Position numbers and translations under genes: made by a program. From ZC4RG30 sp964417875 (lineage in GTDB: Bacteria; Pseudomonadota; Gammaproteobacteria; Steroidobacterales; Steroidobacteraceae), in contig CAYQJU010000037.1 in NCBI GenBank assembly GCA_964417875.1, positions 1-25,554 on the forward strand: a stretch of 25,554 bases of DNA. Direction: 5' to 3'. The notes beneath the pieces are model-generated. The model was not told the DNA's origin and did not search any database. It saw only the letters and a program-made list of their open reading frames with translations. Below, one piece after another: positions 1 through 6,166 of the stretch. Numbering within the stretch: position 1 is the stretch's first letter; every line of letters starts with the position of its first letter.

Positions 1-40
1 AGCGGCGGGTGCCCAGGCGCAGCGTCTTCACTTGTTTCAT
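1..40 (-). CDS. hemC: Hydroxymethylbilane synthase, 5' end only (partial)
   Basis: Only the first 13 codons are in the window. Read on the minus strand from the ATG at 40-38 they give MKQVKTLRLGTRR, which matches the N-terminal strand of porphobilinogen deaminase (consensus LRIGTRxSPLA, start of the substrate-binding fold). HemC condenses four porphobilinogen units into hydroxymethylbilane. The start lies 11 bases after the stop of the glutamyl-tRNA reductase gene, so the two form a hemA-hemC operon. The rest of the gene is beyond the left edge. The call rests on a short peptide and on the expected neighbour. Confidence 0.7.
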   Translation of the reverse strand, partial: MKQVKTLRLGTRR

Positions 41-51
41 GACGGGCAATT

Positions 52-1074
52 CTAGTAGCTGAACGACTGGAACACGGCGAGGTCTTCCCAGCCATGGTTC
101 GAGCTGCCCGCGCGCGAGCCATCGGCATCGTCGAGGCGGGCCAGCTGTGCCTTGTTGCGGCAGGCGCGACGCGCGCGTTCCAGCAGCGCGTGGCGTTGCG
201 TGGCATGCGCATTGCGCAGGTTGAACAGGTCACGCAATGTGGCCACGCCCGGCACACCTTCCCAGTCGGTGCCGGCCGCATCGTCGATGCCCAGGTGCAG
301 CACCTGGCCGGGGGCATCACCGCGCCGCCGCCAGGCCGCCACACGCTGCGGGTCGCGTGCCGCATCGGCGGGAATGCAGATGATCACATCATGCGCCAGG
401 TCCCAAGCCGCAAGTTCTGCCCCGGGCGTGGCATCGAGCAGGCGCACACGCCCCTCGCTGCTGCCGGCCCGCTGGCGCGCCAGCATGCCTTCGGCGCGAT
501 CACGCGAGCGGTTCCACACCAGCACCGGTCCGCTGTCGAGGAAGGGCAGGATGGTCTCGGCCAGCTGGCCCGCGCCCAGCAGCAGCGTGGTGCCGGGCAG
601 CTCGCCACCCAGCAGGCGGCGCACCAGTGATCCATAAGTGGCGCTGCCGAGGCCCACCACATATTCGCTGCGCACCTCTTTTGTATCCTGCAGCAGGCGC
701 TGCATCCACGGACGCAGCGCGATGGCCTGCGCGGTGCCTTCGGCCTCGAATTCCCGCCAGGCCTGCTTGATCTGTCCCAGGATCTCCGTTTCGCCGGCGA
801 TCTCGCTTTCCAGTCCGCAGGCCAGCTGCAGCAGGAAGCGGTAAGCCCCGGCGCCCACATGCCGCTCGAAGCCGGCCGCATCGACCGCCTGGCGCGTGGG
901 CTGTTCCCGCGCCGGCAGCATGCCGATGCGCACCTCGCGCAGGCAGGTCTCCAGCACCAGCGCCTGCGGCAGCAGCGGCGCGCCTGCGCGTTCCGCAGTC
1001 TTGCGGTTCATTACTATGAGGTCGGCGAGAGCCATGCCGGGAAGGGTAGCCAGCAGGGTGCGGGCAAATGTCAC
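52..1074 (-). CDS. hemA: Glutamyl-tRNA reductase, short divergent form
   Basis: This protein should reduce glutamyl-tRNA(Glu) to glutamate-1-semialdehyde with NADPH, the first committed step of tetrapyrrole synthesis by the C5 route. Seen: the catalytic cysteine in LETCLREV (Cys44), the family signature GLESEIAGETEILGQIK (about residues 87-103), and the nucleotide-binding turn LLGAGQLAE (about 165-173) followed by VWNRS. The protein is 340 aa from the GTG at 1074, against about 420 for the family. The C-terminal helical dimerisation domain is essentially missing. The usual NRTE after the cysteine is LREV, and the conserved active-site His before GLDS appears replaced by Phe (AYRFLLQLACGLES). 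Neither start has a clear ribosome site. The ATG at 1035 (MALADLIVMN) fits the family N-terminus better. hemC follows directly. Confidence 0.8.
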   Translation of the reverse strand: MTFARTLLATLPGMALADLIVMNRKTAERAGAPLLPQALVLETCLREVRIGMLPAREQPTRQAVDAAGFERHVGAGAYRFLLQLACGLESEIAGETEILGQIKQAWREFEAEGTAQAIALRPWMQRLLQDTKEVRSEYVVGLGSATYGSLVRRLLGGELPGTTLLLGAGQLAETILPFLDSGPVLVWNRSRDRAEGMLARQRAGSSEGRVRLLDATPGAELAAWDLAHDVIICIPADAARDPQRVAAWRRRGDAPGQVLHLGIDDAAGTDWEGVPGVATLRDLFNLRNAHATQRHALLERARRACRNKAQLARLDDADGSRAGSSNHGWEDLAVFQSFSY

Positions 1075-1149
1075 GGCAGGGTCATCGGCCGGGCACGAGG
1101 CCTCCCATGCTGGGTTGCGGGGTGCGATAGTGTCGCGGGCCGCAACGGG

Positions 1150-1761
1150 CTACTTCGCCGGCAGTCCTTCCCCGGTGCGCGCGCGCTGCACCGAGGGCCG
1201 GTCGCGGCAGCGCTCGAAGTAGGCGGTGAGCTTCGGCAGGTGCGAGATGTTGATGTGCAGCCGCTCCAGCCAGCTCAGCGTCACATACAGATAGGCGTCG
1301 GCGACCGTGAAGTTCTCGCCCGTCAGCCAGGGGGTGTCCCCCAGTGCGTGGTTCACGTAGCCGTAGCGCAGCACCGCCATCTCGCGCGCCGCCTTCTTCA
1401 TGTCGTCGGTGCTGTTCGGCCGGAACAGCGTGCCGAGGCTGCGGTGGATCTCGGTGCTGATGAAGGCCAGCCATTCGACGACGCGGAAGAACCCCAGCGT
1501 GCCGGGCTGCGGCGCCAGCCGGCCGGAGGCATCCAGCGTCGAGATGTAGCTGAGCACCGCGACGTTCTCGGTCAGCACCTGGCCGTCGTCGAGCACCAGC
1601 ACCGGCACATAGCCGCGTGGATTGAGCGTCGTGAGGTCGGTGCCATCCTTGCCCCGCTTGGTCACGCGATCCACTTCGATGGCCTCGAACTTCTGGCCGG
1701 ACTCGATCAGGCTGATGTAGGAGGCCAGCGAGCAGGTGCCGGTGAGGTAGTAGAGCTTCAT
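1150..1761 (-). CDS. gstA: Glutathione S-transferase, beta class (GstA-like)
   Basis: A 203-aa cytosolic protein that should conjugate or reduce electrophiles with glutathione. The N-terminal thioredoxin-like domain starts MKLYYLTGTCSLASYI, with the beta-class Cys10, then NPRGYVPVLVLDDG (cis-Pro turn) and LTENVAVLSYI (glutathione gamma-glutamyl contact). The all-helical C-terminal domain contains FTVADAYLYVTLSW, the N-capping motif of GST helix 6. Length and order match E. coli GstA. The start is well supported by AAGGAG upstream of the ATG at 1761. It lies upstream of hemA on the same strand with a 75-base gap; no functional link is evident. Confidence 0.9.
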   Translation of the reverse strand: MKLYYLTGTCSLASYISLIESGQKFEAIEVDRVTKRGKDGTDLTTLNPRGYVPVLVLDDGQVLTENVAVLSYISTLDASGRLAPQPGTLGFFRVVEWLAFISTEIHRSLGTLFRPNSTDDMKKAAREMAVLRYGYVNHALGDTPWLTGENFTVADAYLYVTLSWLERLHINISHLPKLTAYFERCRDRPSVQRARTGEGLPAK

Positions 1762-1877
1762 GCGCGACTCCTTCTGGGGGCGGGGCGGGATGGACCGGTG
1801 AGCATAGGTGCCGCCGTGTGCAACGGCTGTAGGACGCCGGGTGAACTTCGCCCGCGATTGCGTCAGAGTACGCCTCC

Positions 1878-2750
1878 ATGCCGAATTCCAGACCCTGGGT
1901 CACGCCCGTCGAACTGCTGGTGCTGGGCGCGATCTGGGGCGCGGCCTTCCTGTTCATGCGCGTGGCCGCGCCGGCATTCGGAACCATGCCGCTGGTGGAA
2001 CTGCGCCTGGTGCTCGGCGCGCTGGTGCTGCTGCCGTTCCTGTGGCGCGACCGGCGGCACTTCACGCCCGCGGTGTGGATGCGCGTGACACTGGTCGGCG
2101 CCGTGAACGCTGCAATCCCGTTCGCATTGTTCGCCTGGGCGGCCGAACGCGCGCCGGCCGGCATCGGCGCCATCGCCAACTCCACCACGGCGATGTTCGC
2201 GGCGCTGATCGCCGTGTTCTTCTTCGGCGAGAAGCTGCAGCCACGGCGCATGACCGGGCTTGCGATCGGCTTCATCGGCGTGGTGGTGCTGGCCAGCGGC
2301 AAGACCGAAGGCGCCAGCATCACCGCCGCGGCCATTGCCGGCACGCTGGGCGCGCTGTTCTATGCCGCGGGCATCAATCTCGTGCGTCACTATCTCTCCG
2401 GCCTGCCACCCTTTGCCGCCGCCGGTGCAAACCTTTTGAGCGCCGCCATCCTGTGCGCGCCGCTGGCGGTCGCCACCTGGCCTGCGCAGGCCGCACCGGC
2501 GGAGGCCTGGTGGGCGGCCGTGGCGCTGGGCACGCTGTGCAGCGGCGTGGCCTTCGTCATGTATTACCGGCTCATCCATCGCATCGGCGCGCCGCGTGCC
2601 GCCACCGTGGCCTATCTGATCCCGCTGTTCGGCGTGTTCTGGGCATGGCTGGTGCTGGATGAGGCCATTACCTCGACCATGGCGATGGCCTGCGCACTGA
2701 TCCTGGTCGGCGTGGCGCTGAGCCAGCAGCGGTCCGCAGTGAACGCGTGA
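1878..2750 (+). CDS. EamA/DMT-family inner-membrane transporter
   Basis: A 290-aa integral membrane protein with about ten hydrophobic helices arranged as two EamA repeats, as in the drug/metabolite transporter superfamily. The first repeat begins VELLVLGAIWGAAFLFMRVA and ends near IAVFFFGEKL. The second begins at about AAAIAGTLGALFYAAGINLVR and ends FWAWLVLDEAI, with the acidic residue typical of the last helix of each repeat. Members export amino acids, nucleosides or other small metabolites; the substrate cannot be read here. It is divergent from the GST gene, and its ribosome site is weak. It could equally be annotated as a YdcZ/RhaT-like permease of unknown substrate. Confidence 0.88.
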   Translation: MPNSRPWVTPVELLVLGAIWGAAFLFMRVAAPAFGTMPLVELRLVLGALVLLPFLWRDRRHFTPAVWMRVTLVGAVNAAIPFALFAWAAERAPAGIGAIANSTTAMFAALIAVFFFGEKLQPRRMTGLAIGFIGVVVLASGKTEGASITAAAIAGTLGALFYAAGINLVRHYLSGLPPFAAAGANLLSAAILCAPLAVATWPAQAAPAEAWWAAVALGTLCSGVAFVMYYRLIHRIGAPRAATVAYLIPLFGVFWAWLVLDEAITSTMAMACALILVGVALSQQRSAVNA

Positions 2751-2819
2751 TGTCGAGGATGTCGCTGGCGACGCGGGCCTGCGAGAATCGCCGCATTCGT
2801 CAATGCCCGAGGAGGCACG

Positions 2820-3110
2820 ATGCCCAAGGCCTACTGGATTTCCTGCTATCGCCAGATCAATGACCCGCAGAAGCTCACCGCCTATGCGCAGCTTGCCGGG
2901 CCTGCCATCCAGCAGGGCGGCGGGCGGTTCCTGGCGCGCTCCACCGCGGTGAAGGCGTATGAGGATGGCCGGGTCGAGCGCACCGTGATCATCGAGTTCG
3001 ATTCGGTGGAGCAGGCGGTGGCGGTGCATGACAGCGCGGCGTACCAGTCGGCGCTGGAGGCGCTGGGGGACGGGGCGATGCGGGACATGCGCATCGTCGA
3101 AGGCAGCTGA
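2820..3110 (+). CDS. DUF1330 domain protein
   Basis: A 96-aa soluble protein of the DUF1330 (dimeric alpha-beta barrel) family. It opens AYWISCYRQINDPQKLTAYAQLAGPAI, the usual first beta strand and helix. The middle is GGGRFLARSTAVKAYEDG, and then VIIEFDSVEQAVAVHDSAAYQ, where the family has FPSxExAxxFYxSPEYQ. The family is often found with catabolic genes, but no biochemical role is established. The start is decided by GAGGAGG a few bases before the ATG. It is followed by the tRNA promoter. Confidence 0.85.
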   Translation: MPKAYWISCYRQINDPQKLTAYAQLAGPAIQQGGGRFLARSTAVKAYEDGRVERTVIIEFDSVEQAVAVHDSAAYQSALEALGDGAMRDMRIVEGS

Positions 3111-3125
3111 CGGATTCGAAGACGT

Positions 3126-3131
3126 TACAAT
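3126..3131 (+). promoter_or_regulatory. Probable -10 box of the tRNA gene
   Basis: TACAAT ends 15 bases before the mature tRNA 5' end. It is followed by a GC-rich stretch (GCGGGACT), the discriminator type of stringently controlled stable-RNA promoters. No good -35 box is visible at the expected spacing. Confidence 0.5.
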
Positions 3132-3146
3132 GCGGGACTTCCCAGC

Positions 3147-3222
3147 GGGCCTGTAGCACAGCGGTTAGTGCAGGGGACTCATAATCCCTTGGTCCTTGGT
3201 TCGAATCCAAGCAGGCCCACCA
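3147..3222 (+). tRNA. tRNA with CAU anticodon, probably tRNA-Ile2 (lysidine type)
   Basis: A complete 76-nt cloverleaf with encoded CCA. The acceptor stem is GGGCCTG (3147-3153) with CAGGCCC (3212-3218). The D stem is GCAC with GTGC. The anticodon loop is CTCATAA (3178-3184), anticodon CAT at 3180-3182. The T stem is CTTGG with CCAAG, and the discriminator is A. The C4-G69 and C5-G68 pairs and the TGGTC variable loop match isoleucine tRNA-CAU, which TilS modifies to read AUA, better than elongator tRNA-Met (known identity elements). The D-stem pair GCAC/GTGC in place of GCTC/GAGC is a compensated change. The 3' half of the gene, from the anticodon loop onward, has been supplied by the inserted island. 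Confidence 0.92.
3178..3219 (+). repeat. attL: tRNA-proximal copy of the 42-bp attachment repeat
   Basis: Identical to 6094-6135 at 40 of 42 positions. It runs from the first base of the anticodon loop to the discriminator base. The two differences (3196 T, 3210 A) form a base pair with each other in the T stem, so the tRNA stays functional. Confidence 0.85.
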
Positions 3223-3264
3223 ACCGAGACAACGACTTGCGTGGGTTGCCGGGACGGCTCCGAT

Positions 3265-3870
3265 TCAGACGCAACGATTTCGCAACCATCCGTCCGCAGC
3301 CACCACCGCGGCCCGCTTCGCGCCCAATCCGGTCTCTGCTCGCCGGGCGATCCAGTGGGTGTAGGTGCTCAGCGTAATGGCCACGTTGGCATGGGCGAGT
3401 TGGCGGCTGATGGATGCGATGTCCGCGCCGGTCGCGATCAGCATGGAGGTGCAAGAGCGCCGCAAATCGTGGACCCGAGCGCGTCGCAGCCCGGCGCGGC
3501 GCAGTGCAGGGAGGAACGCGCGGTTATGGAAGTTGTGCTGGTCCATTGGCCCCCGCCCTCCACCTTGGGGAAGCAAAGGTCCAGCGCGCCCGGGGGCAAG
3601 CAATCTTCCACTCCCGAAAGGCGCCCGCCACGAACAGTGGCAGTTCCGCGAACCGCACGCCTGACTTCGTCTTGGGCGCGCGCAGCTCGCCACTATGGGC
3701 GCCCAATTGGCGGCGGACGTAGCGTGGTGCGCTTCGAGTTCGACGTCGTCCCATGTAAGGCCCAGCAACTGACCCAGCCGCAACCCTCCATACGCTAGCA
3801 TCAACACTGCGGCGGCCCACGACGGGTCCGTGAGTTCTTGGAGAGCATTGCATCGGGCACAAACCCACCG
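3265..3870 (-). pseudogene. Tyrosine recombinase (integrase) catalytic-domain remnant, frameshifted
   Basis: On the minus strand, reading toward the tRNA, one frame gives LQELTDPSWAAAVLMLAYGG then LRLGQLLGLTWDDVELE with the first catalytic Arg. Near 3715-3723 the match jumps to a second frame (RRQLGAHSGELRAPKTKSGV then LPLFVAGAFREWK). Near 3560-3600 it returns to the first, probably through the third (PMDQHNFHNRAFLPALRRAG, then VHDLRRS with HxxR, LAHANVAITLSTYTHW with His and the Tyr nucleophile). All catalytic residues can be found but not in one frame. An in-frame TAG at 3873-3871 closes the 5' side, so the arm-binding and core-binding domains are absent from this strand. This would have been the integrase that put the island into the tRNA. 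Confidence 0.75.
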
Positions 3871-3872
3871 CT

Positions 3873-4169
3873 AAGCATGATTACGCGCGGCTGTTGAAGC
3901 GGTGTGAGCTTTACTTCGGTCGCATGCGCATCGCCGACACTACCGCGAAGCGACTCCGCAAGGTCCGCGACAAGATCGTGGAGGTCAGCCGCGCCAAGCA
4001 GCGCTAGACTCTCCAGGGCGCGATGGCGCGTGCGCAGCGCAGTCAGGAGGCGGAGAGGATCGCGGAACTGGAGGCCCGCGCCGCGATCGTCGACAAGGCG
4101 GGAGCTCGAACCGCCAACAAGTTGCTAGGCATCATGTCCACCTTCCTGAAGTTCTGCCGGCGCGAGGGT
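3873..4169 (+). pseudogene. Possible integrase N-terminal/core-binding fragment, opposite strand, with in-frame stop
   Basis: A single plus-strand frame reads KHDYARLLKRCELYFGRMRI, continues to KVRDKIVEVSRAKQR, meets a TAG at 4006-4008, and continues AERIAELEARAAIVDKAG and ARTANKLLGIMSTFLKFCRR. The last part resembles the SAM-like core-binding helices of phage-type integrases (pattern S-x-R-T-x-N-x-x-L-x-x-L-x-x-x-L-x-x-A). It lies head-to-head with the catalytic remnant on the other strand, so if it is an integrase piece then a local inversion or a second element is implied. The homology is tentative. Confidence 0.35.
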
Positions 4170-4438
4170 GCTGGTCCGCAATACTGCGGCCATAGGCCAC
4201 GGCAAACAAATTCGGACAGCGTTCGCGGTTGCACTGGCGGACCTGAACCATCGGATTCCCGTAAGGCTTCGCGGTTTTATGAATATCGAGCTTTTCGGGG
4301 ACGAACGCGCATTTCGGCGCGCTGTATGGAGATACAGTAATACTGCGTCCGCGCAGGCGCTGTGGGCGGAGTCAGAAAAGGTCCCACGCTGAGGACTGGT
4401 GCGTGCCTATGCACTATTGCGGCGACCGGGCCATCATT

Positions 4439-4462
4439 GGGGTAGTAGTCGGGGTAGTAGAC
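4439..4462 (+). repeat. Tandem 12-bp direct repeat upstream of the cargo promoter
   Basis: GGGGTAGTAGTC is followed immediately by GGGGTAGTAGAC (11 of 12 identical). It ends 7 bases before the candidate -35 box of the three-gene operon, a plausible place for a regulator, possibly the module's own antitoxin. No protein is known to bind it. Confidence 0.4.
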
Positions 4463-4468
4463 AAGTCG

Positions 4469-4499
4469 TTGCCCAGCCAGACATTGATGGAGCTATACT
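4469..4499 (+). promoter_or_regulatory. Candidate sigma70 promoter of the island cargo operon
   Basis: A good -10 box, TATACT (4494-4499), is preceded by a weak -35 TTGCCC (4469-4474) at a long 19-base spacing. Transcription would begin near 4506, about 30 bases before the first gene. Confidence 0.45.
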
Positions 4500-4535
4500 C
4501 GCCGCCGATGCAGTCGGGGCATCTGAGAAAACAAG

Positions 4536-5258
4536 ATGACGCATTACGACGACGAGGTGATCTACCCGAACCAGCCGCTAACTGACGTGGCCAGTGAAGT
4601 GCGCTTTGCGGGGGAGATGCAAGTTGAATGCGAACGGCACAGATTTTGGGACCGAATCCGTGATGATTACCCGAAGATTCTTGTCCCAAAAATGCAGGAA
4701 GGTGCGTTCGCCGCGCTGCAGCATTATAAGTTCCGCAGTGCCGACGGTAACCGAACCGTATCCGTTGCACTAAATTCACTCGCGTTTTCTGAGACCAAGT
4801 ACTCCGGCCACACCTCTTTTATCTGTGAGTTCAAGCGACTTATCGGCTTGTTTCATGAAGCGTTTCCTCGGCTGGGAAAGATCAACAGAGTAGGCTGGCG
4901 GTACATAAATGTGATTCCGTTCTCACGCGAGGCGGAGCGAGTACCCGTCGGCCGCTTCTTGAAATTGGATATACCGCTGCCACACAGCATGTTTGACTCG
5001 ACGCAAGGCCTCGATTTCGCCTGGAGCGGCCGATGTTTGGAAGGTGAAGTATGGCTGAAGGTGTCAGTGGTCGAGCGGAAGGACGTTCCTTCAAGTGAAG
5101 GCATATTGCTCGATATCGACTACGGACAGACGCGGCCCGGTATGGAGTGGGAGCGCGTGAGTGAAATTGCTGCTCACGCTCGAATGAAGTGCCGCGGCAT
5201 TTTTGAAGATATGATTACTGACAGCTACAGGGCTTATCTCCGAGGAGAAGCTTTATGA
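4536..5258 (+). CDS. TIGR04255-like family protein of unknown function (first gene of island cargo)
   Basis: A 240-aa soluble protein with no signal peptide or membrane segment. Two features fit the sporadically distributed TIGR04255 family: the N-terminal YPNQPLTDVASEVRF (about residues 9-23) and INRVGWRYINVIPF (family pattern R-x-G-L-R-Y-I-N-x-I). Between them is a strand-rich stretch that includes SVALNSLAFSETKYSGHTSF. The length is normal for that family. No enzyme motif is visible and the family has no established biochemistry that I know of. The ATG at 4536 has GAGA seven bases upstream. The stop overlaps the next start in an ATGA. Codon use is clearly less GC-biased than the flanking chromosome, which supports transfer. 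By context it may be the sensor, effector or immunity part of a three-protein module; that is inference. Confidence 0.75.
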   Translation: MTHYDDEVIYPNQPLTDVASEVRFAGEMQVECERHRFWDRIRDDYPKILVPKMQEGAFAALQHYKFRSADGNRTVSVALNSLAFSETKYSGHTSFICEFKRLIGLFHEAFPRLGKINRVGWRYINVIPFSREAERVPVGRFLKLDIPLPHSMFDSTQGLDFAWSGRCLEGEVWLKVSVVERKDVPSSEGILLDIDYGQTRPGMEWERVSEIAAHARMKCRGIFEDMITDSYRAYLRGEAL

Positions 5259-5674
5259 GTGCGCAGCCTACGCTGATGCTCGATCCAGTCTGGGAAGCCG
5301 GTTGGGAACGCCAATCGAAGCGACCTGCGGACGTGGCTGTTGCCATCAAAGCGTTCCCACCATTTAAGCCGATGTGGGAATTTGAATCATGCGACGGCGA
5401 GCGTGTTCATACCCAGCGGCCGGTGAATGTGTCGATTCAACTGGAGGGTCCTTCGGAGGAATTCTCCGGGCATGCTTATGTGTTTGAATGTCCGAGCTTG
5501 CACGTCTTTGCTTCAGCGGAGTCGTATGCTGAGGCAGAAAGGATGTTTCAAGATCAGGTGGTGTACTTCTATAACCACTACACAAGTGCGCAACGCGACG
5601 AACTTGACGAACGCGCACAGAAAATCTTCGACATCTACTCCCGCTATTTTTTTGCGAGGGTCGAGCCTAACTAA
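5255..5674 (+). CDS. Small HicB-like protein, putative antitoxin (second gene of island cargo)
   Basis: A 139-aa acidic soluble protein. The central part, from VNVSIQLEGPSEEFSGHAYV through FECPSLHVFASAESYAEAER to MFQDQVVYFYNHY, has the strand-strand-helix pattern of HicB antitoxins: a beta hairpin, then a 'pSl' turn, then a TxEEAxxN-like helix. The C-terminus is helical (DELDERAQKIFDIYSRYFF), and no helix-turn-helix or ribbon-helix-helix is obvious. The assignment is supported mainly by the HicA-like gene that follows. It overlaps the upstream gene by 4 bases (ATGA) and the downstream gene by 1 base (TAATG), so all three are translationally coupled. It could instead be an unrelated partner of the TIGR04255-like protein. 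Confidence 0.55.
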   Translation: MSAQPTLMLDPVWEAGWERQSKRPADVAVAIKAFPPFKPMWEFESCDGERVHTQRPVNVSIQLEGPSEEFSGHAYVFECPSLHVFASAESYAEAERMFQDQVVYFYNHYTSAQRDELDERAQKIFDIYSRYFFARVEPN

Positions 5675-5964
5675 TGGCTTTCACCGCGGGGGATGTTGAG
5701 CGAAACCTTCCGCGAAAGGGTTTCGTTATCGACAAAAGTCGCGACCATATTTATTTCCATTTCTACAGGAACGGAAAGAAAACACACCTCTACACCAAGG
5801 TGTCTCATGGTGCTCGACGCGAGACATTAGGCGATCCGTTAGTCCGTGCAATGAAGTCCCAGTTGGGCCTTGGCTCGGCGAAGGAAGTGAGAGAACTAGT
5901 CGAATGCACTATGGATGAGGCTGCTTACAAGGCGGCGCTCGCGGCTTCGGGTGCGTTGCCTTAG
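5674..5964 (+). CDS. HicA-like small protein, putative mRNA-interferase toxin (third gene of island cargo)
   Basis: A 96-aa basic protein. RNLPRKGFVIDKSRDHIYFH then KKTHLYTKVSHG and GDPLVRAMKSQLGL follow the HicA/YcfA layout: helix, strand with a Gly-Phe, a (S/D)H active-site turn, strands ending in a P/S-x-H-G, then a helix ending in QLGL. His25 in RDH would be the equivalent of the HicA catalytic His in GSHH. Unlike classical HicA (about 60-80 aa), it has an extra tail, VRELVECTMDEAAYKAALAA. If it is a toxin it would be a double-stranded-RNA-binding-fold ribonuclease blocked by the upstream protein. Toxin after antitoxin is the reverse of typical hicAB order. It is the last gene of the operon. 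Confidence 0.6.
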   Translation: MAFTAGDVERNLPRKGFVIDKSRDHIYFHFYRNGKKTHLYTKVSHGARRETLGDPLVRAMKSQLGLGSAKEVRELVECTMDEAAYKAALAASGALP

Positions 5965-6093
5965 TGGCGCAACCAGCAGACAACCTGCCACTTCCATCCT
6001 GCCCGAACCCACCGCAACCGTGCTGCTCGCCCGCTGATTGTTTCCTAAGGCTTTATGGTCCGTCCCTGTTGGTCTGAGTTGCGGCGGGAACCC

Positions 6094-6135
6094 CTCATAA
6101 TCCCTTGGTCCCTGGTTCGAATCCAGGCAGGCCCA
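6094..6135 (+). repeat. attR: distal copy of the tRNA 3' half
   Basis: The 42 bases match 3178-3219 at 40 positions and begin at the same anticodon-loop base; nothing upstream matches the tRNA 5' half. The T stem here is CCTGG/CCAGG, one C-G pair in place of the T-A pair in attL. The copy ends CCCA then GAAAG, so no CCA is encoded. This is presumably the displaced original chromosomal 3' half. Confidence 0.85.
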
Positions 6136-6166
6136 GAAAGAACAACTTCTCAGGGCATCGGTCGAT

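Larger units (their letters stand above)
4170..4535. other. Stretch without a recognisable gene, upstream of the cargo operon
   Basis: Short open frames here give no recognisable protein and look like decay products. Visible structure: a hairpin CTGTAT-GGAG-ATACAG at 4322-4337 next to the palindrome CAGTAATACTG (4335-4345), a small hairpin CCGCA-ATAC-TGCGG near 4177-4190, the tandem repeat at 4439-4462, and the likely promoter of the cargo operon. Confidence 0.5.
3178..6135. mobile_element. Small tRNA-integrated genomic island (about 2.9 kb)
   Basis: The segment is bounded by a 42-bp direct repeat of the tRNA 3' half that starts exactly at the anticodon loop, a classic crossover site for tyrosine recombinases. 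Inside are a decayed integrase reading toward the tRNA, noncoding debris and a three-gene operon. Base use is visibly more AT-rich than in the flanks (for example 4600-5950). The integrase has frameshifts, so the island is probably fixed unless mobilised in trans. It may be the remnant of a larger element trimmed to its cargo. Confidence 0.85.

Noticed and set aside
1082..3029. Long minus-strand frames over the EamA gene
   Set aside because: Antisense of a membrane protein with clear repeats; Arg/His-rich products with no recognisable domain.
2989..3454. Minus-strand peptides containing DSNQGPRDYE near both tRNA copies (also 5896-6369)
   Set aside because: This is the familiar artefact of translating a tRNA gene in reverse; not a protein.
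4322..4345. Hairpin CTGTAT-GGAG-ATACAG beside CAGTAATACTG as an integron attC or small RNA
   Set aside because: No attC core sites, no promoter and no terminator; too short to support a call beyond a local palindrome.
4168..4392. Short plus-strand open frame (74 codons) before the cargo operon
   Set aside because: No ribosome site, no recognisable homologue and in decayed sequence between the integrase debris and the promoter.
6094..6135. A second functional tRNA gene
   Set aside because: The 5' half (acceptor strand, D arm, anticodon stem) is missing; only the attachment-site copy remains.
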